A program made the position numbers and the translations under genes. 64,000 nucleotides of DNA from Marvinbryantia formatexigens (GTDB taxonomy: Bacteria > Bacillota > Clostridia > Oscillospirales > Ruminococcaceae): positions 124,001 to 188,000 of the forward strand of contig JAETPU010000001.1 of NCBI GenBank assembly GCA_021771035.1, in the 5' to 3' direction. Numbering within the stretch: the first letter of the stretch is position 1; every line of letters starts with the position of its first letter. Shown here piece after piece: positions 24,815 through 33,446 of this stretch. The notes below the pieces were generated by a model that made no database searches, had not been told where the DNA came from, and worked only from the letters and a program-made list of their open reading frames with translations.

Positions 24815-27163
24815 TTGAAACTGACCTTTTCCTGTACCTCAAACGCACGGCCGCTGCGCAGCGGCCACCTGAAAATGGGAGACACCTCCGCCGACGGCAT
24901 CCGCTTTGAGGTGAATAACCTCTATGCTGTGTGGGACTCCATGCCCGTTATCCCCATCATGGGGGAATTCCACTATTCCCGTTACGACGCCCGGCAGTGG
25001 GAAACGGAGCTCATCAAAATGAAATCCTGCGGGATCTCCGTGGTTGCCTCCTATTTGATGTGGATTCACCACGAGGAGGAGGAAGGCGTTTTCGATTTTA
25101 ACGGGAACCGGAATGTCCGGGAATTTGTCAAGCTCTGCGAAAAGCTGGGTTTGCAGGTGTTCCTGCGCCCGGGGCCCTGGGTGCACGGCGAAATGAGAAA
25201 CGGCGGATTTCCGGATTGGCTCCTGCGCAAGCCCTTCCCTCTCCGGGAGAATGACGAGGGGTACCTGTTCTATGTCCGGCGGCTGTTTCAGGAGTATTTC
25301 CGCCAGCTCAAAGGGCTTCTCTACTGTGACGGCGGGCCTATCATCGGGATACAGCTGGAAAACGAGCTTCCCTTCAACCCGCGGCACCTGGCAATGCTCA
25401 AGAACATTGCTGAGCAAGCGGGATTCCGGGTTCCTCTTTACACGGTGACAGGATGGGGGCCGGGCTGTATTGGGACGTTCCCGGAAAATGAGGTGGTTCC
25501 CATCTTCGGGGGATACCCGGAGGCTCCCTGGCAGCAGGATTGCGACCCGCTTGCGCCTTCGCCTCATTATTGCTTTCAGTCTGGACGCAATAACAATAAC
25601 ATCGGTAATGATCAAATGAAAGCCCTGGAAAATTCTTCTGATGAGTCGATCCTGCAGGACTATCCTTACTTTACCTGCGAATTGGGGCCGGGCGTTCAGG
25701 TGACCTACCACAGGCGCCCTGTCATTGACCCCATGGATGTCTATACCTCCGCGCTTACCACCTTGGCCAGGGGTAACAATCTGCCGGGGTACTATGTGTT
25801 TCACGGCGGATATAACCCGGTGAACGGCGAAAAAACCTACCAGGAATCCCGAGAAACCCAGTACCCCAATGACTTGCCTGTTGTCAGCTATGATTTTCAG
25901 GCGCCTATCGGTGAATTTGGCTTTGTCAAGCCCTCCTATTCCTATTACCGGCTGCTGCACAGCTTTATCCGGGAGAATGAGCATTCCCTGGCTGTGTGCC
26001 AGCCTGTTTCCCCGGATAGTGCCCCTGTTTCTCTGACGGATCCCAGCACGCCCCGCTTTATGGCCCGCAGCTTTACCAGCGGTATTGACGGGGGCACCTA
26101 CGGGTATGTGTTTTTCACCACCTATATGCGTACCTACGCGCTGCAGGCGGTGTCGAATGTCCAGATCCAGCTGCAGCTGCCCCAGGAGCAAATCCTCATT
26201 TCCAACCTCAGCATCCCTGCCAACCGGGCCGGATTTTTTCCCTTCCGTTTCTCCTTTGGGGAGCGTGTGTTTCCCTATCTTACGGCCCAGCCCGTTACGC
26301 GCGTCCATACGCCCGAGGAGGAGATCTATTTTTTTGCGGCCATCGATGGAGTTCCCGTGCGGATTGCTGCGCCCAACGGGCTGCCGATTACCTGCAGTGG
26401 AACCGCAAAAAAGGAGCCCGGCTGCACCTATACGGAATACGCCGATATCGCCCCCTCCCGGCAGCGGGCGCTCACCTTTACCGATGAGCTGGGATACCGG
26501 TACAGTATTGTGGTCCTCCCCTTCCAAGATGCTCTGAACCTGACCCATGTCACCGGCGAAAAAGGGGATTATGCGGTCCTCTGCACGGATCCGGTATTTT
26601 TCACCCAGGCTGAGGCCTGGATTCAGCAGCAGAACCCGGATCCCTGTACTTCCATTGCGGTTTGGCCGGATCCCCGTTTTCTCACACTGCCCCGGCGGGC
26701 TGTACGGGATGGCATTTTCACCCAATACCGTCTTCCTGGCAGCCTGGAACATCCGGAAATTTCCATCCTGCCGAGAGCGGTTCCCGCAATTACAGAACAA
26801 AATCCGCTCACCCGGTTTCTGTTCACGCCTTCTGTGGATTCGTGCGGGGAATTTGAACTCTCTGTTCCAATGGAGCTTATGGAAAAGTATGAGGATATCC
26901 GGCTCTTTTTGGCTGTGGCGGGGGATGTTCTGCAGATTTATGACGGACAGCAGCTGGTGTATGATTTCTTCAACATGGGAACCCCGATTGAACTGGGGCT
27001 CAGGCGTTTTTATGACAGCCTCAAGGAGGGGAAGCCGCTGATTTTGAAGGTATCTCCCCTGGCGGCATCGGCAAGGGTGTATCTGGAACGGGGAATCCCC
27101 AGGGATTGTGTTTCCGTAAGCCTTGAGAGGGCCGTTCCGGTTCGAAAAATTGAGCTCAGGTAA
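24815..27163 (+). CDS. glycoside hydrolase family 35 (beta-galactosidase-type)
   Basis: 782 residues, no signal peptide, so probably cytosolic, acting on imported galactosides. TIM barrel at about 40-400: GEFHYSR, YLMWIHHE, LRPGPWVHGEMRNGGFPDWL. Acid/base Glu about E184 in QLENE; likely nucleophile E289 in TCELGPG. The C-terminal 380 residues are beta-rich accessory domains. Start is TTG at 24815 with AAAGGATG upstream; no ATG in frame gives a better start. A lone GH35 with the fusion gene before it; no sugar transporter is adjacent. Confidence 0.9.
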   Translation: MKLTFSCTSNARPLRSGHLKMGDTSADGIRFEVNNLYAVWDSMPVIPIMGEFHYSRYDARQWETELIKMKSCGISVVASYLMWIHHEEEEGVFDFNGNRNVREFVKLCEKLGLQVFLRPGPWVHGEMRNGGFPDWLLRKPFPLRENDEGYLFYVRRLFQEYFRQLKGLLYCDGGPIIGIQLENELPFNPRHLAMLKNIAEQAGFRVPLYTVTGWGPGCIGTFPENEVVPIFGGYPEAPWQQDCDPLAPSPHYCFQSGRNNNNIGNDQMKALENSSDESILQDYPYFTCELGPGVQVTYHRRPVIDPMDVYTSALTTLARGNNLPGYYVFHGGYNPVNGEKTYQESRETQYPNDLPVVSYDFQAPIGEFGFVKPSYSYYRLLHSFIRENEHSLAVCQPVSPDSAPVSLTDPSTPRFMARSFTSGIDGGTYGYVFFTTYMRTYALQAVSNVQIQLQLPQEQILISNLSIPANRAGFFPFRFSFGERVFPYLTAQPVTRVHTPEEEIYFFAAIDGVPVRIAAPNGLPITCSGTAKKEPGCTYTEYADIAPSRQRALTFTDELGYRYSIVVLPFQDALNLTHVTGEKGDYAVLCTDPVFFTQAEAWIQQQNPDPCTSIAVWPDPRFLTLPRRAVRDGIFTQYRLPGSLEHPEISILPRAVPAITEQNPLTRFLFTPSVDSCGEFELSVPMELMEKYEDIRLFLAVAGDVLQIYDGQQLVYDFFNMGTPIELGLRRFYDSLKEGKPLILKVSPLAASARVYLERGIPRDCVSVSLERAVPVRKIELR

Positions 27164-27234
27164 CCAATCATGTACCGGCGGCTGTGTTTCGGCTTACAGG
27201 GATATTTATCGGCCGGAAGATAGCAGCCATAATC

Positions 27235-27268
27235 AAAACGGCGTACCCCCGCGGGGGTACGCCGTTTT
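27235..27268. terminator. bidirectional terminator between GH35 and ACT genes
   Basis: AAAACGGCGTACCCC and GGGGTACGCCGTTTT around a CGCG centre, between convergent genes. Confidence 0.9.
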
Positions 27269-27308
27269 ACTTCCTGTGTTATGTTCCTTTTGCGGGCAGC
27301 CTTCCCCG

Positions 27309-27740
27309 CTACATCTCGTAGATGTCCTTATCCGTCAAAAGCGGCACCTGGTGCTTCTGAAGAACCTGAGTGGTGTATTCAATGTTTTCCACCCGCAGAA
27401 TTACATAGGCGGTTTTTTCCTCCCGGCTGATGAACGCGTACATATATTCCACTGCCACCTGTTCCTCATTGAGCAGGCGGAGGACAGCCGCCAGGCCGCC
27501 GGGCTGATCGGTAATGCCCACCGCGATGACCTCGGTGATGGAGACCATCATCCCGGTTTCCTTCAGGACTGCCTGGGCCTTATCGGGATCATCCACAATA
27601 ATTCTCAAAATACCGAAATTGGTGGTATCCGCAATGGAGAGTGCCCGGATATCCAAGTGATTTTGCTCTAAAATGTTTGTGACCTCGCAAAGCCTTCCCG
27701 GCTTATTTTCTACAAAAACAGAAATTTGCTTTACAGCCAT
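27309..27740 (-). CDS. tandem ACT-domain protein
   Basis: 143 residues, two ACT domains (about 3-70: VKQISVFVENKPGRLCEVTNIL; about 72-140: VIAVGITDQPGGLAAVLRLL). ACT domains bind amino acids. Proteins of exactly this size usually sit beside phenylacetate-CoA ligase and indolepyruvate oxidoreductase genes in clostridia, and those genes lie 3.4 kb away here on the same strand. Start ATG 27740 with AGGAGGG six bases upstream; it has its own promoter at 27862-27890. Confidence 0.92.
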   Translation of the reverse strand: MAVKQISVFVENKPGRLCEVTNILEQNHLDIRALSIADTTNFGILRIIVDDPDKAQAVLKETGMMVSITEVIAVGITDQPGGLAAVLRLLNEEQVAVEYMYAFISREEKTAYVILRVENIEYTTQVLQKHQVPLLTDKDIYEM

Positions 27741-27831
27741 TTGAAGCCCTCCTGACACATGAATTGTTGGATAAAACCCAGCTTCCCTACCGGGTATTTT
27801 GCCCTTCTAATAACCTGCCGCTTAACAAAAA

Positions 27832-27854
27832 CTACGCAGGCAGCAGCCGCCTGC
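27832..27854 (-). promoter_or_regulatory. leader hairpin with U-tract in the ACT gene leader
   Basis: On the minus strand GCAGGC, loop GGCTGCT, GCCTGC, then GTAGTTTTTG. Right after the predicted start site, it looks like a short attenuator; no leader peptide or ligand-binding structure was recognised. Confidence 0.4.
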
Positions 27855-27861
27855 TGTTTTT

Positions 27862-27890
27862 ATTATACCGCAGTTGCATAGGCGTGGCAA
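27862..27890 (-). promoter_or_regulatory. promoter of the ACT-domain gene
   Basis: On the minus strand TTGCCA (27890-27885), 17-base spacer, TATAAT (27867-27862). The transcript would begin near 27855 and immediately form the hairpin at 27836-27854. Confidence 0.75.
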
Positions 27891-28376
27891 GTGCGGGAGA
27901 CGAACAAATGCAGTCTGCCCCCAACATAGATTCCCAATTAGACTCCCACAAAAAATACAGAGTCCGGCCGAGTATGAGGTTCCATAAAAACAAGTGGTCA
28001 AGACAATCTGTACCGTATATTACAGAAAATCTAAAACTAAAATTTCTAATTGAAATTAAACTCATATACGATGGGGCCATCAAGGGAATTACCAGCTGCC
28101 TTGCCTGACATTAACCCATCGAAAAAGAATATTGCCCCCTATTGATATTTGAGGACAGCAACACTTGCGAATATATCAAACATCGTTACCTTGTCTGATA
28201 TTGATGGATAAATTTTATCGGTTAATAAAAGGAATGGCAGAACTGCACAGTGTTCAGATGTGGACTGGAAAGACGAATAACATTCGGCTGGGCAACTGAG
28301 ATTGTGAATGCAGATATATTCGACAAATAAATACTGTGGGCAGGGAGAAATTTCTGCCGATTTTATAAAAAATTGC
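27891..28376. other. AT-rich gene-less stretch upstream of blaI
   Basis: No gene recognised. Base composition turns clearly AT-rich from about 27950 and stays so to about 30900. Short open frames here have no ribosome binding sites. Probably the left part of the inserted bla module. Confidence 0.5.
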
Positions 28377-28408
28377 TTGACAAAGCGTACTACATCTTGT
28401 AGTATAAA
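28377..28408 (+). promoter_or_regulatory. promoter of blaI-blaR1
   Basis: TTGACA (28377-28382), 17 bases, TAGTAT (28400-28405) overlapping TATAAA. Operator 1 covers the spacer and the -10. Confidence 0.8.
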
Positions 28409-28429
28409 TCCGTACTACAAGATGTAGAC
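28388..28429. promoter_or_regulatory. pair of BlaI/MecI-type operators
   Basis: Operator 1 TACTACA-TCT-TGTAGTA (28388-28404, perfect 7-base arms). Operator 2 TACTACA-AGA-TGTAGAC (28413-28429, two mismatches). Centres are 25 bases apart. They match the TACTACA...TGTAGTA dyads bound by BlaI/MecI repressors and precede the blaI-like gene by 21 bases. Confidence 0.9.
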
Positions 28430-28449
28430 TGACGAGGAGGTTTTTTATA

Positions 28450-28812
28450 ATGGCAGATTTACAAATGGGGGTAGTTGAATCCCGATTTGCAGATATTATT
28501 TGGCAAAATGAACCGCTTTCATCATCTGAGCTGGCCAAACGAAGCGAGGAAGAACTGAAGTGGAAGAAAACCACTTCCTATACTGTTCTGAAACGATTGT
28601 GCGATAAAGGGATTTTCCAGAATAATAAAGGCACAGTGACTTCCATCATTTCTCGGGCAGAATTTTATTCTATGCAAAGCGAAAAATTTGTGGAGGAAAC
28701 CTTTAACGGCTCTCTCCCCGCATTTCTCACTGCATTTACTGCCCGAAAGGATCTCACGCACGAGGAAGTAGAACAGCTGCGGAAAATTGTTGCTGAATAT
28801 GAGGAGGGGTGA
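28450..28812 (+). CDS. BlaI/MecI/CopY family transcriptional repressor
   Basis: 120 residues. Winged helix at 1-75 (MGVVESRFADIIWQNEPLSSSELAKR, TTSYTVLKRLCDKGIFQNNKG), helical dimerisation domain after it. Expected to bind the two operators upstream and to be cleaved when the membrane sensor encoded next is activated. AGGAGG lies before the ATG. AT-rich codon use unlike the flanking genes. Confidence 0.93.
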   Translation: MADLQMGVVESRFADIIWQNEPLSSSELAKRSEEELKWKKTTSYTVLKRLCDKGIFQNNKGTVTSIISRAEFYSMQSEKFVEETFNGSLPAFLTAFTARKDLTHEEVEQLRKIVAEYEEG

Positions 28813-28814
28813 TT

Positions 28815-30836
28815 ATGGAGACTGTATTTCTTAAAATTTTGAATATGAGTCTTACGGCAAGCTGGATTGTTCTTGCTGTTATCTTACTTCGGCTTCTGCT
28901 GAAAAGAGCGCCGAAGTGGATTATGGGCGTATTGTGGGGGTTTGTTGCTATTCGCCTAATCGTTCCGTTTTCTTGGGAAAGCATATATAGTCTAATTCCG
29001 AGTGCTGAACCGATCCCTCAAAACATTTTGACGGCAGAAAGTCCGGCTATTAACAGCGGTTTTCCAATTCTAAATGAAATAGTAAACCCTATTCTTTCCA
29101 ATTCTCTAATTTCAAATGCTGCTGACAGCGTGAATCCGGTGCAGACTGTTATGTTCATTGCTTCTGTTGTTTGGATTACCGGCATAATCGGAATGCTGCT
29201 GTATACCCTGATAAGCTATCTTCGTATCTATAGTAAGGTTCGGGAAGCGATGCCGCTGCAAGAAAATGTATGGCTATGCGATCATATTTCTACACCCTTT
29301 ATTCTTGGCATTTTTCGCCCTCGTATCTATCTGCCTTCCTCAATGAATGAATCGGATATGGAATTTGTAGTATCCCACGAAAAAGCGCATTTAAAGCGCA
29401 AAGACCATATATGGAAGCCTCTTGGCTTCCTGTTACTCTCTGTTTATTGGTTCAACCCGCTTTTATGGGCAGCGTATATCCTTTTATGTAAGGATATTGA
29501 ACTTGCCTGTGATGAAAAGGTGATTCGGCAATTGGGTACAGAGGTAAAAAAGCCGTATTCCAACGCTCTCATCAATTGCAGCGTACCCCGTAAAATGAGT
29601 TCCGCCTGTCCTCTTGCTTTCGGAGAAACGGGCGTAAAAGAGAGGGTGAAAGGTGTGTTAAGCTATAAAAAACCTGCTTTTTGGATTATCATTGCAGCAG
29701 TTATTGTTTGTATTGCAGCAGCTATATGCCTGCTGACAAATCCCAAAACTTATGATGCAGACGATCTGGATGACAAGCTTCAAGTATTTCTTGATATGCA
29801 AATCAAGGCACACCATAAATCAGAGCAAACCGATAACAATTTCGCTGCTCTTGACTATGATATTCTGAAAATTGACAAGTCGCTTTCAGATACGACGCTT
29901 TATATGTGGGTTTACTATGAGGAATACAGTTATAAAAATGATAGCCTTAAAGTTGAAGCGGCCGCACATATTCCGACTGTCATTACGGTTACCAATACGA
30001 TTGCGCAAAATAAAAATGGAATAAGCTCCTATGAGTTAAGAGAATATTGGGAACCAAGAGACGGCAGTTATTATGAAAGTGATATTAAAGAAAAATTCCC
30101 AGAAGTTTTGTGGGCCCAGGCTTTTGACAGTGAGCGCTATATAAAGGAACAGGAAATAAAATGCAGGCAATCTGCGAAAGAATATTTCAATACTACAAAT
30201 TCAGCCATCGGTGGTGTTGATGAACCAAATAATATTGTAATCGGACCTTCGGAATCTTCCTTGGCATACCAATACTTATCGGGAAGTGATGTTGCAAAGC
30301 TCTTGCTTGAGCCGCAAAGCAAAACATTCTCTTTTTCGTTTTCGTTGTTAAGCAGTTATTTTGCCGTGGGAACTTATGAAGAAAATGATGATTTTATAGT
30401 GGCTCAAACCGACGATGGCAAATATAAGTACACCTTTAAGAAGAATCGTCAAAATTTCGTTTTTGCGGCAGATGAATCCTCTCAAATGCCGAGCTGTTCA
30501 TTGGCTGATGGTGCAGTTTTCCAGCCGACAGAAACTAAAGATGTACAATCTGGCACAAATCCGTATTTCAATGCCGAAGTGCTTGAAGTAAATGACAACA
30601 GCATTTTAGTAAAGCCAGATGCAGGTTCGGGCGAAATCAAATCAGCAGATAAAATATATGTATCCTTGAATGTTATTTCAACAATTACCCTTCCTACTTT
30701 TAAGGTTGGTGATAGAGTTCGCGTTATTTATAACGGAGAAATAGCTGAATCCTACCCTGCACAGATAAACAAAGTATTCGTGATATATCTGCTCAGTGAA
30801 GATGGCACAGTTTTATCTCCTACACCGACTCACTAA
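28815..30836 (+). CDS. BlaR1/MecR1-type membrane metalloprotease (M56) with novel sensor domain
   Basis: About 673 residues. Membrane helices at about 8-30, 35-52, 105-130; zincin motif HEKAH with upstream VVS and downstream ELACDEKV; a further helix at about 287-308. The C-terminal 365 residues are external. They lack the penicillin-binding SxxK/SxN domain of true BlaR1, so the ligand is probably not a beta-lactam; I do not recognise this region. ATG 28815 follows GAGGAGGGG; a GTG at 28809 overlaps the blaI stop. No beta-lactamase gene is next to it. Confidence 0.88.
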   Translation: METVFLKILNMSLTASWIVLAVILLRLLLKRAPKWIMGVLWGFVAIRLIVPFSWESIYSLIPSAEPIPQNILTAESPAINSGFPILNEIVNPILSNSLISNAADSVNPVQTVMFIASVVWITGIIGMLLYTLISYLRIYSKVREAMPLQENVWLCDHISTPFILGIFRPRIYLPSSMNESDMEFVVSHEKAHLKRKDHIWKPLGFLLLSVYWFNPLLWAAYILLCKDIELACDEKVIRQLGTEVKKPYSNALINCSVPRKMSSACPLAFGETGVKERVKGVLSYKKPAFWIIIAAVIVCIAAAICLLTNPKTYDADDLDDKLQVFLDMQIKAHHKSEQTDNNFAALDYDILKIDKSLSDTTLYMWVYYEEYSYKNDSLKVEAAAHIPTVITVTNTIAQNKNGISSYELREYWEPRDGSYYESDIKEKFPEVLWAQAFDSERYIKEQEIKCRQSAKEYFNTTNSAIGGVDEPNNIVIGPSESSLAYQYLSGSDVAKLLLEPQSKTFSFSFSLLSSYFAVGTYEENDDFIVAQTDDGKYKYTFKKNRQNFVFAADESSQMPSCSLADGAVFQPTETKDVQSGTNPYFNAEVLEVNDNSILVKPDAGSGEIKSADKIYVSLNVISTITLPTFKVGDRVRVIYNGEIAESYPAQINKVFVIYLLSEDGTVLSPTPTH

Positions 30837-30923
30837 GAGGAGTGATATTCATTACATCAAGTTATCTTGGTGTTGACACACCACTTCCTGTACCAGAGAT
30901 TTTTCCATATTATGATAAACAGC

Positions 30924-30957
30924 AAAAGTCCCGGATGGAGTTTCATCCGGGACTTTT
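30924..30957 (+). terminator. terminator of the blaI-blaR1 operon
   Basis: AAAAGTCCCGGATG, loop GAGTTT, CATCCGGGACTTTT then ATTTTG. Confidence 0.9.
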
Positions 30958-31125
30958 ATTTTGTGAATTACCCAGGGGCTTCACCGTACGGCGATGGAGC
31001 CTTTTGCAAGCTGCGGACAAAACCTTTGGAGCGCAAAGCCCTGCAACGATCCGACAGCATAAGAACAACCGTGCCAGGACCCTTGACAGGGGGGGGAAAT
31101 TCTAAGGCACTCGGCTGTCAACGGC

Positions 31126-31713
31126 TTACCTGAGCTGAGAATGGCTTCTTCCCAGGGCAAACGCAGTTTTATTTAGCTGCAGGAATTTGGGTGGAACCGT
31201 CGTTTCGATCACCCGATCCCACTCCTCCTCACTGAAGGGCAGGATATTGGACATAGCGCCGATGAGCACCACATTGGTGGCCTTGGCAGAACCGGCCTGT
31301 TCCGCCAGGGTGAGGGCGTCAAAGGCGAACACATCCGCACCTGCAGCCTGGAGTTTTGCTACAATATCCTGAGGATATTCGGCGGCACCGGTAATTACCG
31401 GCATGGGATCGATCTGCTGCGTATTGACAATCAGCTTGCCATCCCGTTTCAAATACGGCAGGGCCCGCGCAGCTTCGCACAGCTCGAAGGAAATAACGAT
31501 ATCCGCCTCCCCCTCATTGACAACGGGAGAATAAACCTTATCGCCGTATTTTACATAAGTAACGACAGAACCACCCCTCTGAGACATTCCGTGAACCTCA
31601 GAGACCTTGACATCATAGCCGGCTCCCAGCAGGATATTGCCCAGAAGGCGGCTGGCAAGCAGGCTGCCCTGTCCGCCAACGCCAACGATCATAATACTTT
31701 TCGTCTTTTCCAT
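31126..31713 (-). CDS. iorB: indolepyruvate:ferredoxin oxidoreductase, beta subunit
   Basis: 195 residues, gamma-type domain of 2-oxoacid:ferredoxin oxidoreductases: GVGGQGSLLASRLLG at the start, EVHGMSQRGGSVVTYVKYG, and GAMSNILPFSEEEW. Works with IorA to oxidise aryl pyruvates (from aromatic amino acids) to aryl-acyl-CoA with reduction of ferredoxin. Start overlaps the iorA stop by one base. Third gene of paaK-iorA-iorB. Reduced ferredoxin could feed the Rnf complex at 60-63 kb. Confidence 0.95.
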   Translation of the reverse strand: MEKTKSIMIVGVGGQGSLLASRLLGNILLGAGYDVKVSEVHGMSQRGGSVVTYVKYGDKVYSPVVNEGEADIVISFELCEAARALPYLKRDGKLIVNTQQIDPMPVITGAAEYPQDIVAKLQAAGADVFAFDALTLAEQAGSAKATNVVLIGAMSNILPFSEEEWDRVIETTVPPKFLQLNKTAFALGRSHSQLR

Positions 31714-33446
31714 TATGCCTGTACCTCCTCAATTGCAGAAAACGCGCACATTTTGCTGCAGAGGCCGCAGCCCACGCAGAGTGTGGTGTCCACCGTTACC
31801 TGCCCGTTCTTCATGACAATAGCAGGACAGCCAATCTTAAAGCAGGCCTTACATTTTTTACACTTGCCGGCGTCGATGCTCACCGGCGGTTTAGCCTTGA
31901 CATATTTGAGCAGTGCGCACGGGCGGCGGGAAATTACCACAGAAGGCTCCGCCGCTGCCAGTTCCTCCCGCAATACCTGCTCCATTTCCTTGGGTTCATT
32001 GGGGTCTACAACCCGAATCCGTTTGACGCCGACTGCTTCGCAGACCTTTTCAATACTGATTTTCTCCACGATATCGCCCTTGAGGGTACGCCCGGTGGTT
32101 GGGTTCTCCTGGTGCCCGGTCATACCGGTGATGGAGTTATCCACCACAATAATGGTGGAAATTCCCTCGTTGTAGGTGACGTCGATAAGCCCGGTGATAC
32201 CGGAGTGCATAAAGGTGCTGTCGCCGATGACAGCGACTGCCTTTTGGGCGCTCTCCTGCCCGCGTGCCTTATTGAAGCCATGCAAGGCGGAGATGGAGGC
32301 TCCCATACAGATGGTGGAATCCATGGCGTTCAAGGGCGGAGTTGCTCCCAAGGTATAACAGCCGATATCGCCGCTCACCATCACGCCCAGCTTATGCAGC
32401 ACATAGAAGAGCCCCCGGTGAGGACATCCCGGGCACATGACCGGCGGACGCACAGGGACAGTCTCTGGGAACTGGAAGAGTTCGGTTTTCTCCCCCAGCA
32501 ATTTCTCCCGAATCATTTTTTGCGTATACTCGCCGATATTGGAAAACAGCTCTTTTCCCACAACGGGGATTCCATATTTACGGCAGTGGGTCTCGATAAT
32601 ATCGTCCAATTCCTCGATGACGATAACCTTTTCCACCTTTGAGGCAAATTCCCGCAGGCGTTCGACCGGCATGGGGTTAATCAGCCCCAATTTGAAGAAG
32701 CTGGCCTCAGGCAGGGCCTCCCTGGCGTATTCATAGGCAATCCCGGAGGCGATAACACCGATTTTGGTCCCGTTATATTCCACCGTATTCAGCGGGCACT
32801 CCTCGGCGTATTGGGCCAGGGCCTTCTGGCGTTCCTCTACGACCACATGGCGTTTTTTAGCGTTGCCGGGCATCATGACATACTTGCCGGGGTTTTTAAC
32901 ATAGTCCTTGACGCCCACTTCCTGGCGTTCGCACTCCTCCACCAGGCTCTGGGAATGGGAAACACGGGTCGAGAGCCGCAGAATCACCGGGACATCAAAG
33001 CGCTCGCTGATTTCATAGGCAGCTTTTGCAAAATCCTTACATTCCTGGGAATCGGCCGGCTCCACCATAGGCAGCTTAGCCGCAATGGCGTAGTGGCGGG
33101 AATCCTGCTCATTTTGAGAGGAATGCATCCCCTGGTCATCCGCAACGGCGAGCACCATTCCGCCGTTTACTCCCGTATAGGAGGCGGTGAACACCGGATC
33201 CGCGGCAACATTGAGCCCAACGTGCTTCATGGCGCAGAAGGAACGTGCGCCGCCGATTGAAGCACCTACGGCAACCTCTGCAGCAACCTTTTCATTGGGA
33301 GCCCATTCTGCATAAACCTCCGGATAGGAGGATACATATTCGGTAATCTCCGTACTGGGAGTTCCCGGATAACTGGATACCACCCGGCATCCAGCCTCAT
33401 AGATGCCTCTGGCAACAGCTTCATTTCCCAACATCAAACGTTTCAC
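31713..33446 (-). CDS. iorA: indolepyruvate:ferredoxin oxidoreductase, alpha subunit
   Basis: 577 residues. N-terminal pyrimidine-binding domain (LGNEAVARGIYEAGCRVVSSYPGTPSTEI), TPP domain with GDIGCYTLG and the Mg/TPP motif VIGDSTFMHSG...DNSITGMTGHQENP, and a C-terminal ferredoxin segment with two cluster motifs (CKKCKACFKIGC and CVGCGLCSKMC). Overlaps paaK by 4 bases upstream. Confidence 0.96.
   Translation of the reverse strand: MKRLMLGNEAVARGIYEAGCRVVSSYPGTPSTEITEYVSSYPEVYAEWAPNEKVAAEVAVGASIGGARSFCAMKHVGLNVAADPVFTASYTGVNGGMVLAVADDQGMHSSQNEQDSRHYAIAAKLPMVEPADSQECKDFAKAAYEISERFDVPVILRLSTRVSHSQSLVEECERQEVGVKDYVKNPGKYVMMPGNAKKRHVVVEERQKALAQYAEECPLNTVEYNGTKIGVIASGIAYEYAREALPEASFFKLGLINPMPVERLREFASKVEKVIVIEELDDIIETHCRKYGIPVVGKELFSNIGEYTQKMIREKLLGEKTELFQFPETVPVRPPVMCPGCPHRGLFYVLHKLGVMVSGDIGCYTLGATPPLNAMDSTICMGASISALHGFNKARGQESAQKAVAVIGDSTFMHSGITGLIDVTYNEGISTIIVVDNSITGMTGHQENPTTGRTLKGDIVEKISIEKVCEAVGVKRIRVVDPNEPKEMEQVLREELAAAEPSVVISRRPCALLKYVKAKPPVSIDAGKCKKCKACFKIGCPAIVMKNGQVTVDTTLCVGCGLCSKMCAFSAIEEVQA

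Noticed and set aside
24839..26800. 653-codon minus-strand open frame inside the GH35 gene
   Set aside because: Antisense shadow; composition rich in Arg/Gly/His and no domain, while the plus strand has full GH35 motifs.
28808..30836. True beta-lactam sensor BlaR1
   Set aside because: The M56 protease part fits, but the external domain shows no penicillin-binding motifs, so a beta-lactam role is not claimed.
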